A model generated the notes under the pieces. It had not been told where the DNA came from, made no database searches, and saw nothing but the letters and a program-made list of their open reading frames with translations. Shown piece after piece: positions 28,276 through 36,356 of a DNA stretch of 36,511 nt. Both the position numbers and the translations under genes were made by a program. Source of the DNA: an uncultured Chloroflexota bacterium (GTDB taxonomy: Bacteria; Chloroflexota; Anaerolineae; Anaerolineales; UBA4823); the NCBI GenBank assembly GCA_903871905.1, contig CAIQIV010000200.1, positions 1-36,511 on the forward strand, given 5' to 3'. The number at the start of each line of letters is the position of its first letter. Positions within the stretch are counted from its first letter, which is position 1.

Positions 28276-28955
28276 CTCATCTCAATAAAGACGCCCACCG
28301 CTACACCGGTGAGAGAGGCGGCCACCAGGCCCAGCTTAAGCGGCCAGTTGTAGGAAATCAGCGCCATGATCCCAGCTGACAGAGCTGCAGCCACGCTGGG
28401 CCGGTTGTTGAGGCCGGGCACCACCAGGGCAATAAAGGTCAGCGCCAGGCTGAAATCCAACGCCCAGGTCTCAGGTACCTGCGCCCCAAAAAACACCCCC
28501 AGGGCAGTGCTGACTTGCCATGAGCTCCACAGCGTCAATCCCGCACCCAGGTAAAACCAGTGTTTATAGGTGAGCGGCCGCCCTTCGTCCTGGTAATTCA
28601 TGATCGTCACCGCAAACGCCTCATCTGTGAGCAGGTATGCCAGCACAGTTTTCCACTTTGCCGGCAGATGCATCACATATGGCGCCAGGGTGGCGCTGTA
28701 CAGCATGTGGCGCATATTTACGATGAAGGCAGTGAAGATGATCACCAGCGCTGGCGTGGATTGCGTGATCAACTGTACGGTGATGAATTGGGATGAACCC
28801 GCAAAGAGGATCGCCGACATGGCCTGCGAGGCGCCGGGGGGAATGCCTGCCCGCACAGCCATGATCCCATAGATCATGCCAAACGGCAGCACGCCAACCA
28901 GAAGCGGCAGTTCCGCACGGATGCCCCGGAAAAGTTCTTGAATGCGGTCAGACAT
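28257..28955 (-). CDS. azlC: AzlC family branched-chain amino acid exporter
   Basis: Large membrane subunit of the AzlCD exporter, 232 residues. Family marks: RAELPLLVGVLPFGMIYGIM, AMSAILFAGSSQFITVQLI, FIVNMRHMLYSATLAPYV, YLLTDEAFAVTIMNYQDEGR and GLNNRPSVAAALSAGIMALI. The ATG at 28953-28955 gives normal length; in-frame GTG at 29048 would add 31 unlikely residues. No clear ribosome site is seen. A TACAAT on the minus strand at 28970-28965 would place the transcript start within a few bases of the ATG, so the mRNA may be leaderless (inference). Export of surplus branched-chain amino acids would complement the biosynthetic operon in this window. Confidence 0.92.
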   Translation of the reverse strand: MSDRIQELFRGIRAELPLLVGVLPFGMIYGIMAVRAGIPPGASQAMSAILFAGSSQFITVQLITQSTPALVIIFTAFIVNMRHMLYSATLAPYVMHLPAKWKTVLAYLLTDEAFAVTIMNYQDEGRPLTYKHWFYLGAGLTLWSSWQVSTALGVFFGAQVPETWALDFSLALTFIALVVPGLNNRPSVAAALSAGIMALISYNWPLKLGLVAASLTGVAVGVFIEMRWKRSG

Positions 28956-29117
28956 ATCCGCACGATTGTACCCGAATCCTGGAATAGATAAAGAGTACAG
29001 AAGGTTAAGATTTTTCCATAACATGACGGTGGAATAGACACAAGTCACTCCACAAAGTTTACCAGGGATTAAATAACAAAATACCAGATGGCCAGGTTAC
29101 CCTCTGGTTTCCAGTCG

Positions 29118-29161
29118 CCCCCAGACCCCAAAGCCGTCATGGCGCTTCAGGGTCTGAGGGG
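29118..29161 (-). other. large hairpin downstream of ftsZ
   Basis: CCCC-CAGACCC (29118-29128) pairs with GGGTCTG-a-GGGG (29150-29161) with one bulged base; the loop can fold further (AAGC/GCTT). It begins 17 bases after the ftsZ stop on the minus strand. No T-run follows, so it is either a Rho-independent-like element of unusual kind or an mRNA 3'-end stabiliser. The rest of the 222-base gap to azlC shows nothing recognisable. Confidence 0.5.
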
Positions 29162-29177
29162 GTGGAATAAGCTCATC

Positions 29178-30344
29178 TTATCTCCCGCTGTCGCGGCCTG
29201 CGCGATTGCGTAAGAAAGCCGGGATCTCGTAGTCCTCGGTATTGATAATGCGCGGCGTGACCTCTTTTGGAGGCTGCTGGCGGGGAGCAGGCGGCAGCGG
29301 CGCAGGAGGGAGCGGCGTCACCGGGACCTGGCGCTCATCGCTGCGGCTGATGGACGCCTCGGTAAAATGGCGGGGTATCGCGGTGCGATCAAAACCGGTG
29401 GCAATGACGGTGATGCGCACGTTGTCCTTCATGTTCGGGTCAATCACCGCGCCAAAAATCAGGTTGACTTCCTGGTGAGCGGTCTCTTTGATGATCGCCG
29501 CCGCCTGATTGACGTCAAACAGGGTCAGGTCAGGACCACCGGTGACGTTGAACAGGATGCCGCGGGCGCCGTCAATGGTGATGTCCAACAGCTGGCTGGA
29601 AATCGCCTTCTCGGCAGCCTGCTTAGCGGCGTCATCGCCCTTTCCCTCGCCCACAGCCATCAAGGCTGCTCCACCCTCCGACATGATGGTGCGCACGTCG
29701 GCAAAGTCCAGGTTGATCAGCCCGGGCACCGTGATCAGCTCAGAAATGCCCTGCACACCCTGGCGCAGCACGTCATCTGCCAGGCGAAAGGCATTCTGCA
29801 GGTTCACGCGCTTGTCAACGATCTGCAGCAGCCGGTCATTGGGGATCACGATCAGCGTATCAGACTGCTCTTTCAGGCGCACAATGCCCGCCTCTGCGGA
29901 TTGGATGCGGCGCGAACCCTCAAAGGTGAAGGGGCGGGTGACCACGCCGATGGTCAGCGCACCAACATCTTTGGCAATCTGCGCCACAATCGGGGCGCCG
30001 CCGGTGCCCGTCCCGCCGCCCATCCCCGCAGTGATGAACACCATATCTGCGCCCTTCAGTACTTCATACATCTGCTCAGCGGATTCTTCGGACGCCTTGC
30101 GCCCGGTTTCCGGGTCGCCGCCTGACCCCAGGCCGCGGGTCAGCTTTTCACCGACGCGCACCCGCACCGAGGCTTTTGAACGCGCCAGCGCCTGTGCATC
30201 CGTGTTAACAGCAACAAATTCGACACCCTGCAAGCCTTCATCGATCATGCGATCGATAGCATTGCAGCCTCCACCACCTACGCCAACGACTTTAATGTTG
30301 GCGAAGGAGTCCAGTGGGCCAGGTTGAAAATAAGATGTGGTCAT
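29178..30344 (-). CDS. ftsZ: cell division GTPase FtsZ
   Basis: Tubulin-like GTPase that assembles the Z-ring at mid-cell. The 388 residues start [20 protein letters not shown] then [13 protein letters not shown], followed by NTDAQAL, the GTP signature GGGTGTG (109-115) in [20 protein letters not shown], and the T7 loop [11 protein letters not shown]. After a short Pro-rich linker comes the conserved C-terminal peptide [15 protein letters not shown], which binds FtsA and other ring anchors in the family. The ATG at 30344 has GAGGAGG about five bases upstream on the minus strand; upstream in-frame codons lack family support. It is the last dcw gene here, separated from ftsA by 105 bases that include a terminator-like hairpin. 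Confidence 0.97.
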   Translation of the reverse strand: MTTSYFQPGPLDSFANIKVVGVGGGGCNAIDRMIDEGLQGVEFVAVNTDAQALARSKASVRVRVGEKLTRGLGSGGDPETGRKASEESAEQMYEVLKGADMVFITAGMGGGTGTGGAPIVAQIAKDVGALTIGVVTRPFTFEGSRRIQSAEAGIVRLKEQSDTLIVIPNDRLLQIVDKRVNLQNAFRLADDVLRQGVQGISELITVPGLINLDFADVRTIMSEGGAALMAVGEGKGDDAAKQAAEKAISSQLLDITIDGARGILFNVTGGPDLTLFDVNQAAAIIKETAHQEVNLIFGAVIDPNMKDNVRITVIATGFDRTAIPRHFTEASISRSDERQVPVTPLPPAPLPPAPRQQPPKEVTPRIINTEDYEIPAFLRNRAGRDSGR

Positions 30345-30415
30345 GGCTTCCTCCTCAAACAAAATGTTTACCTGCGAGTGATTGGATAACAAATGCCTCC
30401 GATGCTTTCTTCCGC

Positions 30416-30455
30416 AAAAACCCTGAACAACGCTCTCCTCATCGCGGTTTCAGGG
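30416..30455 (-). terminator. terminator-like hairpin between ftsA and ftsZ
   Basis: On the minus strand CCCTGAA (forward 30449-30455) pairs with TTCAGGG (30421-30427), with a further CGC/GCG pairing possible in the 21-base loop, and TTTTT follows at 30420-30416. The stem includes the ftsA stop codon (30450-30452), so ribosomes finishing ftsA would disrupt it. It could partly terminate or attenuate read-through into ftsZ. The stem is only 7 bp, so termination may be partial. Confidence 0.6.
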
Positions 30456-31709
30456 CAAAAACACCTTGATCATTTCCCACAGCTTTCGCAGCCCGGTTTC
30501 ACCGCTCTCCATAGAACGCTGATCGCTGCGCGGCGGGCGTGGGGTCCGCTTGCCTGGATTGAACTCGCTCATCATCATCGCCCAGCGCAGCAGCCCCACG
30601 CTGGAGGCAAAACCAGGCGAATCCAGCTGGTCGGTCATACCCACCAGATTCTCCGGTTTTCCAATGCGCACAGGTACTCCAAGCACCCGGCTGGCTACCT
30701 GGCGGATCCCCGGGAATTGAGAACAGCCGCCCGTGAGCACCATGCCCGCTGGCAGTAAGCCATCGTACCCGGAGCGCTTGATTTCCTGAACCAGCATATT
30801 GAAGATTTCCTCCACCCGGGCATTGATAATTTCTACCAGCTCCGCCTGGCTGACCTGAACAGCATCCTGTTCTCCAAACGGCCGCACAGTAAAATACTCC
30901 CGCTCCGACCCGGCCTGGATATCGCACATTCCGTGCTGCAGCTTGATCTCTTCGGCTTGCGAAACAGGCAGGCGCAGCACCTGGGCAATATCCGAGGTAA
31001 TATGGTTGCCTCCATAGGGGATCACATTGGCATACCAGACATCCCCATCGATATAGATAGCCAGATCGGTGGTTCCACCGCCCAGGTCGCATACTACGGA
31101 TCCCATCTGGCGCTCGGTTTCGGTCAGCACCACCTCGCCCGCAGCCAGGGGATTCAGCACAAACTGAGATACATCCACCCCGGCCGCCTGCACACACTGC
31201 CGCAGGTTTTCCACACTGGCGGTCGAAGCCGTGATGATATGAGTTTCGACCTCCAGCCGGTAGCCATGCATGCCCACCGGCATGCGGATCCCTTCCTGCC
31301 CATCCACGTTGAAACCACGTTGGATAACATGGATCACCTCGCGGTTATGGGGGATAGCTACGGCCCGCGCCGCATCCACTGCCCGGGCAACATCATCTTC
31401 ATCAATCACCCGGCCAGAAACCCCAACCACGCCCTTGCTGTTCATCGACGAAACATTCGAGCCAGCCAGGCTGACCAGGGCAGAATGGATCTCCATCCCT
31501 GAGGTGCGCTCGGCTCGATCAATGGACCGGCTCACCGCCTGCGAGGCGGCGGCCAGGTCCACGATCACCCCGCGCTTGATGCCCTGGGATGGCTCTAACC
31601 CCATGCCCAGGATGCGAATCTGGGTTGGGCTTTCAACGCTGCCCACCAGGGTCGCAATCTTGTTCGTCCCAATATCAATACCAACGACAACGGGTCGCTC
31701 TTTGCCCAT
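30450..31709 (-). CDS. ftsA: cell division protein FtsA
   Basis: Actin-like ATPase that tethers FtsZ filaments to the membrane. The 419 residues show phosphate 1 (VVVGIDIGTNKIATLVG, 7-23), the 1C subdomain around SALVSLAGSNVSSMNSKGVV then VSGRVIDEDDV, phosphate 2 VCDLGGGTTDLAIYIDGD and adenosine motif GMVLTGGCSQFPGI. A Pro/Arg-rich linker follows, then a C-terminal amphipathic helix (TGLRKLWEMIKVFLP), the membrane-targeting sequence. The ATG abuts the ftsQ stop TAG with no gap, and GGAG lies inside the end of ftsQ. Confidence 0.96.
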   Translation of the reverse strand: MGKERPVVVGIDIGTNKIATLVGSVESPTQIRILGMGLEPSQGIKRGVIVDLAAASQAVSRSIDRAERTSGMEIHSALVSLAGSNVSSMNSKGVVGVSGRVIDEDDVARAVDAARAVAIPHNREVIHVIQRGFNVDGQEGIRMPVGMHGYRLEVETHIITASTASVENLRQCVQAAGVDVSQFVLNPLAAGEVVLTETERQMGSVVCDLGGGTTDLAIYIDGDVWYANVIPYGGNHITSDIAQVLRLPVSQAEEIKLQHGMCDIQAGSEREYFTVRPFGEQDAVQVSQAELVEIINARVEEIFNMLVQEIKRSGYDGLLPAGMVLTGGCSQFPGIRQVASRVLGVPVRIGKPENLVGMTDQLDSPGFASSVGLLRWAMMMSEFNPGKRTPRPPRSDQRSMESGETGLRKLWEMIKVFLP

Positions 31710-32804
31710 CTAACGCTCCATGCGGAAGTATGGCATATGTACCTGTTCCACGCTGATCAGCACTGGTTTTATCTGGCGATAATCCAACAGGTTGACCACG
31801 CCGCGATAGACGATCAGCTTTTGTTCAATATCCGATATATCACCAAAATAGACTTCCCATCCTGCGGCATCCTTCCAGCCCAGGCCATGCCGCTCGCTGT
31901 ATAAAAGCATCGTACCAGGCGGCAGGTTGCGCGACAGAACAAGAATGGAGATCACTGTTTCGGGGGACATGATCTGGTGTGCAGCAGGCTGCTGCGTCTT
32001 ATCATCTGGTCCAGATTCTTCCGGGTCGGTATTCTCTGACCCGCCACTTCCGGCAGCAGATTGAGACTGATCCTGTGTTCCCAAAACCTGCTCAGTGATG
32101 GTAATGAACTGTGGCAGACCGTCAGCCTGGACCAACAGGTAGCTCGGATCCAGAATACCACTGCGCACTGGGAAGGCATACCCGTAAGAATCTACATATT
32201 CCGTCTGGCCGTTCATCTCCCAGGCCAGGACCGGCACCCGTTCAGTGACCGTAATGTTCATTTCATTAGGCAGCCCCAGCCTGACGGAGGCAGTCACTAC
32301 TTCCGGGAACTGAGTAAGGAGCTGCTCCTCCAACGCCCCAGGGTTTAGGGCAAACACGGGTTTCCCCTCCAACTTCAGGATATCCATGATGTCTGTGGTG
32401 CTCAAATTCTTCAAGCCGCTCACCCGCGGCTGTTCAATCGTAAAACGCGGCGAAGTCCAGGCAAATACCAGGGCTGCTGCCATTGCCAGCACAAGGAGAA
32501 AAGACACCGCTCGCCAACCAACAGCGATCTGGGGCAAGGAGGGGAGATTGAGCTCTATCCCAGGCTGTGGAAGTCGCAGCGACTTGCGCCGGATGATCCT
32601 GCTGCCCCGCACCGCCGGGGAGGCCATGTTTTCCCGAACACCGCCGCGCACCATGACCGGAGGCGCCGCAAAACGATCTGCCTGCCGCGGCGACCCTTTA
32701 TTCACCTTTCCTCCCAATACAGAGGGCAGCGTAACCGTGCGCATTGAGCGTTTACGGCGGTCAATCGCTGGTTGGCGGTGGTAATCCGGTGTCGAACGCC
32801 TCAC
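31710..32804 (-). CDS. ftsQ: cell division protein FtsQ/DivIB
   Basis: Bitopic membrane protein of the divisome, 364 residues. A long basic cytoplasmic N-terminus (about 1-97) precedes the single membrane helix (VGWRAVSFLLVLAMAAALVF, about 96-116). The extracytoplasmic POTRA domain follows (about 120-190: FTIEQPRVSGLKNLSTTDIM, GKPVFALNPGALEEQLLTQF, PEVVTASVRLGLPNEMNITV), then the FtsQ beta domain (ERVPVLAWEMNG ... VDSYGYAFPV). A Ser/Asp/Glu/Gln-rich insertion near 241-277 splits that domain. The GTG at 32802-32804 is chosen as start: it overlaps the ddl stop as GTGA and has GGAGGG six bases upstream. A GTG at 32915 would overlap ddl by 115 bases and is rejected. Confidence 0.9.
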   Translation of the reverse strand: MRRSTPDYHRQPAIDRRKRSMRTVTLPSVLGGKVNKGSPRQADRFAAPPVMVRGGVRENMASPAVRGSRIIRRKSLRLPQPGIELNLPSLPQIAVGWRAVSFLLVLAMAAALVFAWTSPRFTIEQPRVSGLKNLSTTDIMDILKLEGKPVFALNPGALEEQLLTQFPEVVTASVRLGLPNEMNITVTERVPVLAWEMNGQTEYVDSYGYAFPVRSGILDPSYLLVQADGLPQFITITEQVLGTQDQSQSAAGSGGSENTDPEESGPDDKTQQPAAHQIMSPETVISILVLSRNLPPGTMLLYSERHGLGWKDAAGWEVYFGDISDIEQKLIVYRGVVNLLDYRQIKPVLISVEQVHMPYFRMER

Positions 32805-33934
32805 CCGTCCCTCCAGAAGCGGTGTTCCGTGCGGTCCCGTTGGGCTTTCCGCTCCAAAGCCAGCTCGATCAGGCGATCGACCAGGCCAGGGTAGGTAAAC
32901 CCGCTGGCCATCCACAGCTTGGGATACATGCTGATATTAGTAAAGCCAGGAATGGTGTTCAATTCATTCAAAATAATCCGCCGGCTGCGTTTCTCCATCA
33001 GAAAGTCCACCCGGGCAAGGCCAGCGCAGTCGCAGGCTTCATAAGCCCGCACAGCAAAATCCTGGAACTGGCGCACTTCTTCCTCCTCCAAAGGCGCCGG
33101 GATGAGCAGTTCAGATGTTCCATCCGTGTACTTTGACTCGTAGGAATAGAACTCACGGCTGGGCAGCACTTCGCCTGGTACGGAGGCGATAGGATGCTCA
33201 TTCCCCAGCACACTGACCTCAATCTCGCGCGCATCGATACCCTGTTCAACCAGGATGCGCCGGTCATAGCGGGCTGCCTCAATCAACCCCTCCATCAAAT
33301 CAGACCGGCTGACGCACTTTGAAATGCCGACAGATGAACCCAGGTTTACCGGCTTGGTGAACAGGGGGTATGGGCCTAAGGCTTCGGCAGCCTCAATGGC
33401 CGCCTCGGGCCGGTGCTCAAAGTCCTGGCGTAAAATTAACGTCGAACGAACGACCGGGATGCCATTGGCGCGCATTACATCCTTAAAAACCACCTTATCC
33501 ATCCCTACCGCTGAACCCACCACCCCTGATCCAACGTAGGCGCGATCAGCCAGCTCAAACAAGCCCTGGATCGTGCCATCTTCCCCGTTTGTGCCGTGGA
33601 TCAGCGGAAACAACACATCCAGTCTGGTCACCATCTCAAGCTGCCGTCCTGTATCCTGTTTTCGGATACAGAAAAGCTCGCTCTGCGCCGGGTCGTGAAG
33701 CAGGACAGCCGGATGCAGACTTTGAGCACGGCCAGTTTTCATCGCCTCGAGCACATCCTCACCCACCAGCCAGGCGCCGTCATGGGTGACCCCGATGCAG
33801 GTCACTTCATACTTTTCTGGATCCAGCGCGGCCAGGACTGACGTGGCGGACATGAGAGAAACCTCATGCTCAGCCGAGCGGCCACCGAAGATCAGTCCTA
33901 TACGGAGTTTCTGTTCAACCATGTCTTGTTTCAT
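32801..33934 (-). CDS. ddl: D-alanine--D-alanine ligase
   Basis: ATP-grasp enzyme joining two D-alanines for the peptidoglycan stem. The 377 residues show LIFGGRSAEHEVSLMSATSV, LFPLIHGTNGEDGTIQGLFE, the ATP-lid region PLFTKPVNLGSSVGISKCVS, LVEQGIDAREIEVSVLGNE, the omega loop EFYSYESKYTDG, and the metal/phosphate block CDCAGLARVDFLM ... ILNELNTIPGFTNISMYPKL. The Tyr-Lys pattern of the omega loop fits D-Ala-D-Ala rather than D-Ala-D-lactate (VanA-like, His) specificity. The ATG at 33934 is taken; GTG 33937 and ATG 33922 are equally possible. It is about 90 bases downstream of murB, in an AT-rich gap with a TATAAT (minus strand, 33969-33964) but no good -35. Confidence 0.95.
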   Translation of the reverse strand: MKQDMVEQKLRIGLIFGGRSAEHEVSLMSATSVLAALDPEKYEVTCIGVTHDGAWLVGEDVLEAMKTGRAQSLHPAVLLHDPAQSELFCIRKQDTGRQLEMVTRLDVLFPLIHGTNGEDGTIQGLFELADRAYVGSGVVGSAVGMDKVVFKDVMRANGIPVVRSTLILRQDFEHRPEAAIEAAEALGPYPLFTKPVNLGSSVGISKCVSRSDLMEGLIEAARYDRRILVEQGIDAREIEVSVLGNEHPIASVPGEVLPSREFYSYESKYTDGTSELLIPAPLEEEEVRQFQDFAVRAYEACDCAGLARVDFLMEKRSRRIILNELNTIPGFTNISMYPKLWMASGFTYPGLVDRLIELALERKAQRDRTEHRFWRDG

Positions 33935-34024
33935 CACTCCATTGCTCGAGATATATCAACTGCATTATAACTTAGATACAGCTTATAATCCTTTTAATAT
34001 GATCAAAACCAGAAAGATGCAAGA

Positions 34025-34954
34025 TCAATTCCAGTCTCCGATCAATTCTATTTCAAGTTCCAACGTAACGCCAAAACGCTCTGCCACCTGCTGGCGAGCA
34101 AGCTGGATCAACGCATAAGTATCGCTGGCGCTGGCTTTCCCATCATTGACAAAGAAGTTGGCATGCACCGGGCTGATCTGTACATGCCCACAGCGAGCGC
34201 CTTTCAACCCCGCAGCTTCGATCAACCGGCCAGCGTAATCCCCAACCGGGTTCTTGAACATCGAGCCCAGGCTGGCGCCAGGGGGTTGGGTGCGCCGCCT
34301 GCGAGCCAGGAACTCATCCATCCGGGCCTGGATGTCTTCGGGGGCACGCGGCTCCAGAGCAAGTCGGGCGGAAAGCACCACGTTCTGCAACGGGTGAGAT
34401 TGATTTTTTAAGCAGCTACTGCGATAGGTATAGGCCAAACGATCCACCGGCCACTCTTCCCTCACAGACTTTCCATCATAATGATGCAAGATTTCTGCCA
34501 GGATCAGGCTGCCGGCCAAATCTCCACCATGTGCGCCAGCATTTCCAACCACAGCGCCACCCAGGCTCCCCGGGACGCCTGCAGCCCACTCCAGGCCGCC
34601 CAGGCCGCGCCGTGCAGCCTGCCGGGCCAGGCCTCCAAAATTAGCCCCCGATTCTGCCCAAACCCAGGCCGGATGGGTACCCTGGGAAAACCGGCAGCGG
34701 CGGGCACGGTTCAAGATCACCAGATCACTCACGCCGCGGTCACTGACCAGCACATTCGAGCCGCCGCCCAACACCAGGAATGGCACCTGCGCCTCCCAGG
34801 CTGCAGTCACCATCTCAACCAGCTCATCCCGGGAATCAGCGGCTGCCAGCCAGTCTGCCGGACCGCCAACCCGTGCCGAAGTATAGCGATGCAACGGAAC
34901 CCCGTGTTTCAACCGCTCACCCAGGCTCTGTTGCAGCAGGTCAAAATCAGCCAT
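34025..34954 (-). CDS. murB: UDP-N-acetylenolpyruvoylglucosamine reductase
   Basis: FAD enzyme that reduces UDP-GlcNAc-enolpyruvate to UDP-MurNAc with NADPH. The 309 residues contain the FAD-binding run TSARVGGPADWL, VLGGGSNVLVSDRGVSDLVI, AGVPGSLGGAVVGNAGAHGG, TYRSSCLK and the proton-donor serine block PPGASLGSMFKNPVGDYAGR, then LIEAAGLKGARCGHVQISPV HANFFVN near the C-terminus. Size fits the shorter type II MurB. The ATG at 34954 lies inside the last codons of murC (8-base overlap), with GGGAGG upstream. Upstream in-frame codons lie wholly within murC. Confidence 0.96.
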   Translation of the reverse strand: MADFDLLQQSLGERLKHGVPLHRYTSARVGGPADWLAAADSRDELVEMVTAAWEAQVPFLVLGGGSNVLVSDRGVSDLVILNRARRCRFSQGTHPAWVWAESGANFGGLARQAARRGLGGLEWAAGVPGSLGGAVVGNAGAHGGDLAGSLILAEILHHYDGKSVREEWPVDRLAYTYRSSCLKNQSHPLQNVVLSARLALEPRAPEDIQARMDEFLARRRRTQPPGASLGSMFKNPVGDYAGRLIEAAGLKGARCGHVQISPVHANFFVNDGKASASDTYALIQLARQQVAERFGVTLELEIELIGDWN

Positions 34955-36356
34955 GGGCAGCCTCCCGACTTTCCAGGTCAGACAGAAGTCCCACGCTGAT
35001 CTGGTCGGCGTCTCCCGCAGAGAGCACCAACACCACATCTCCTGAGCGCACCTGGGTAGCCAGCAACTGCCGCGCCTGGACCAAAGAGGGAGCAAAGGTC
35101 ACCTGGACCCCGCGCTGGGCAATTGCCTGCATCACCTGCAAAGCAGAGAAGCCATCTGCGGGCAGCTGCTCGCGGGCAGCGTAAATTTCCGTGACAATGA
35201 CCCGATCCGCATCCTCAAACGCAGCCGCAAAACCATCCAACAGGGTGCGGGTGCGTGAATAAGTATGCGGCTGCCAGACAGCCCACACCGCCCGCCCCGG
35301 GAAGCGCAGGCGCGCCGCCGACAGGGTTGCACGGATCTCGGTGGGATGGTGAGCATAATCATCATACACCATCACGCCCGCAGCCTGTCCACGCAGTTCA
35401 AACCGCCGTCCCGTGCCGCAGAACTCAACCATGGCCGCCGCAGCAGCCTGAAGCGGCAGCCCCAACAGGTCAACCACAGCCAGGGCGGCCAGGGCATTGC
35501 GCACATTATGCTCACCCGGCACCTGGAGGGCGACCTGCAGCCGGGTGGGTTCCCGACCCGCCGCCAGGAATTCGAAAGACAACCCACCATGGTGATTTGG
35601 CGCCAGGTTCAGCGCCTGGTAATCGGCGGGCTGTCCCACCGAATAGGTGCGGAGATGCAGATCAGCGGACGGGACAATCCGTCGGGCCAGCTCAACCGCC
35701 CCCGGGTCATCCAGGCAAGTCACCAGCCCCCCACCAGGCAGCACCCGCCGGGCAAACTGGTCAAACGCTGAGGCAAAATCACCCGGTGTCGGGTAACAAT
35801 CAGGGTGATCATGTTCAATGTTGGTGATCACGGCGATTTCCGGACGCAGCCCCAGGAACATCCGATCATATTCATCCGCCTCGATCACAAACAGCGGCAT
35901 CCGGCTGGCATGGGCGTTTCCACCCAGGTTCAGCGAAACTCCGCCAATAATATAGGATGGATCCTGCCCCAGTGCAGAGAGCAACCAGGAAACCATAGCT
36001 GTCGTGGTCGTCTTGCCATGCGTTCCCGCCACTGCCACCAGCCGCCGTCCCCGTTCCGGGCCAATCCAGGCGCCCAGGAAATCCGCCCGCTTGAGAACCG
36101 GCACACCAGCCTGCAAGGCTGCCGCCACCTCAGGATTATCGTCTCCCACGGCTGATGAGCGCACCACAACCTCAGCTCCCAGGATATTCTCCGGGCGGTG
36201 GCCAATCATCACCTGCACGCCAGAGTCAGCCAGGCCCTGCGCCAGGGGGGAGAGCTGCCGGTCCGAGCCGCTCACCGTCTCCCCGGACTCGAGAAGAACC
36301 CGGGCAATTGCCGACATTCCGCTGCCTCCGATGCCGATCAGGTGGATATGGGTCAT
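34947..36356 (-). CDS. murC: UDP-N-acetylmuramate--L-alanine ligase
   Basis: Mur ligase adding L-Ala to UDP-MurNAc, the first amino acid of the peptidoglycan stem. The 469 residues start MTHIHLIGIGGSGMSAIARV then LLESGETVSGSD, the UDP-sugar domain. The central ATPase domain has GTHGKTTTT (about 109-117), EADEYDRMFLGLRPEIAVIT and NIEHDHPDCY. VPGEHNVRNALAALAV, YDDYAHHPTEIRATLSAAR and AVWQPHTYSRTRTLL belong to the central and C-terminal parts. ATG 36356 overlaps the TGA of the preceding partial gene as ATGA, so its translation is probably coupled. murB starts inside its end. Confidence 0.97.
   Translation of the reverse strand: MTHIHLIGIGGSGMSAIARVLLESGETVSGSDRQLSPLAQGLADSGVQVMIGHRPENILGAEVVVRSSAVGDDNPEVAAALQAGVPVLKRADFLGAWIGPERGRRLVAVAGTHGKTTTTAMVSWLLSALGQDPSYIIGGVSLNLGGNAHASRMPLFVIEADEYDRMFLGLRPEIAVITNIEHDHPDCYPTPGDFASAFDQFARRVLPGGGLVTCLDDPGAVELARRIVPSADLHLRTYSVGQPADYQALNLAPNHHGGLSFEFLAAGREPTRLQVALQVPGEHNVRNALAALAVVDLLGLPLQAAAAAMVEFCGTGRRFELRGQAAGVMVYDDYAHHPTEIRATLSAARLRFPGRAVWAVWQPHTYSRTRTLLDGFAAAFEDADRVIVTEIYAAREQLPADGFSALQVMQAIAQRGVQVTFAPSLVQARQLLATQVRSGDVVLVLSAGDADQISVGLLSDLESREAAHG

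Noticed and set aside
29367-30327. two long plus-strand frames opposite ftsZ
   Set aside because: FtsZ motifs on the minus strand are unmistakable, so the plus-strand frames are shadows.
32805-32915. longer FtsQ starting at GTG 32915
   Set aside because: It would overlap ddl by 115 bases; the GTG at 32804 has GGAGGG at the right distance and a GTGA overlap with the ddl stop.
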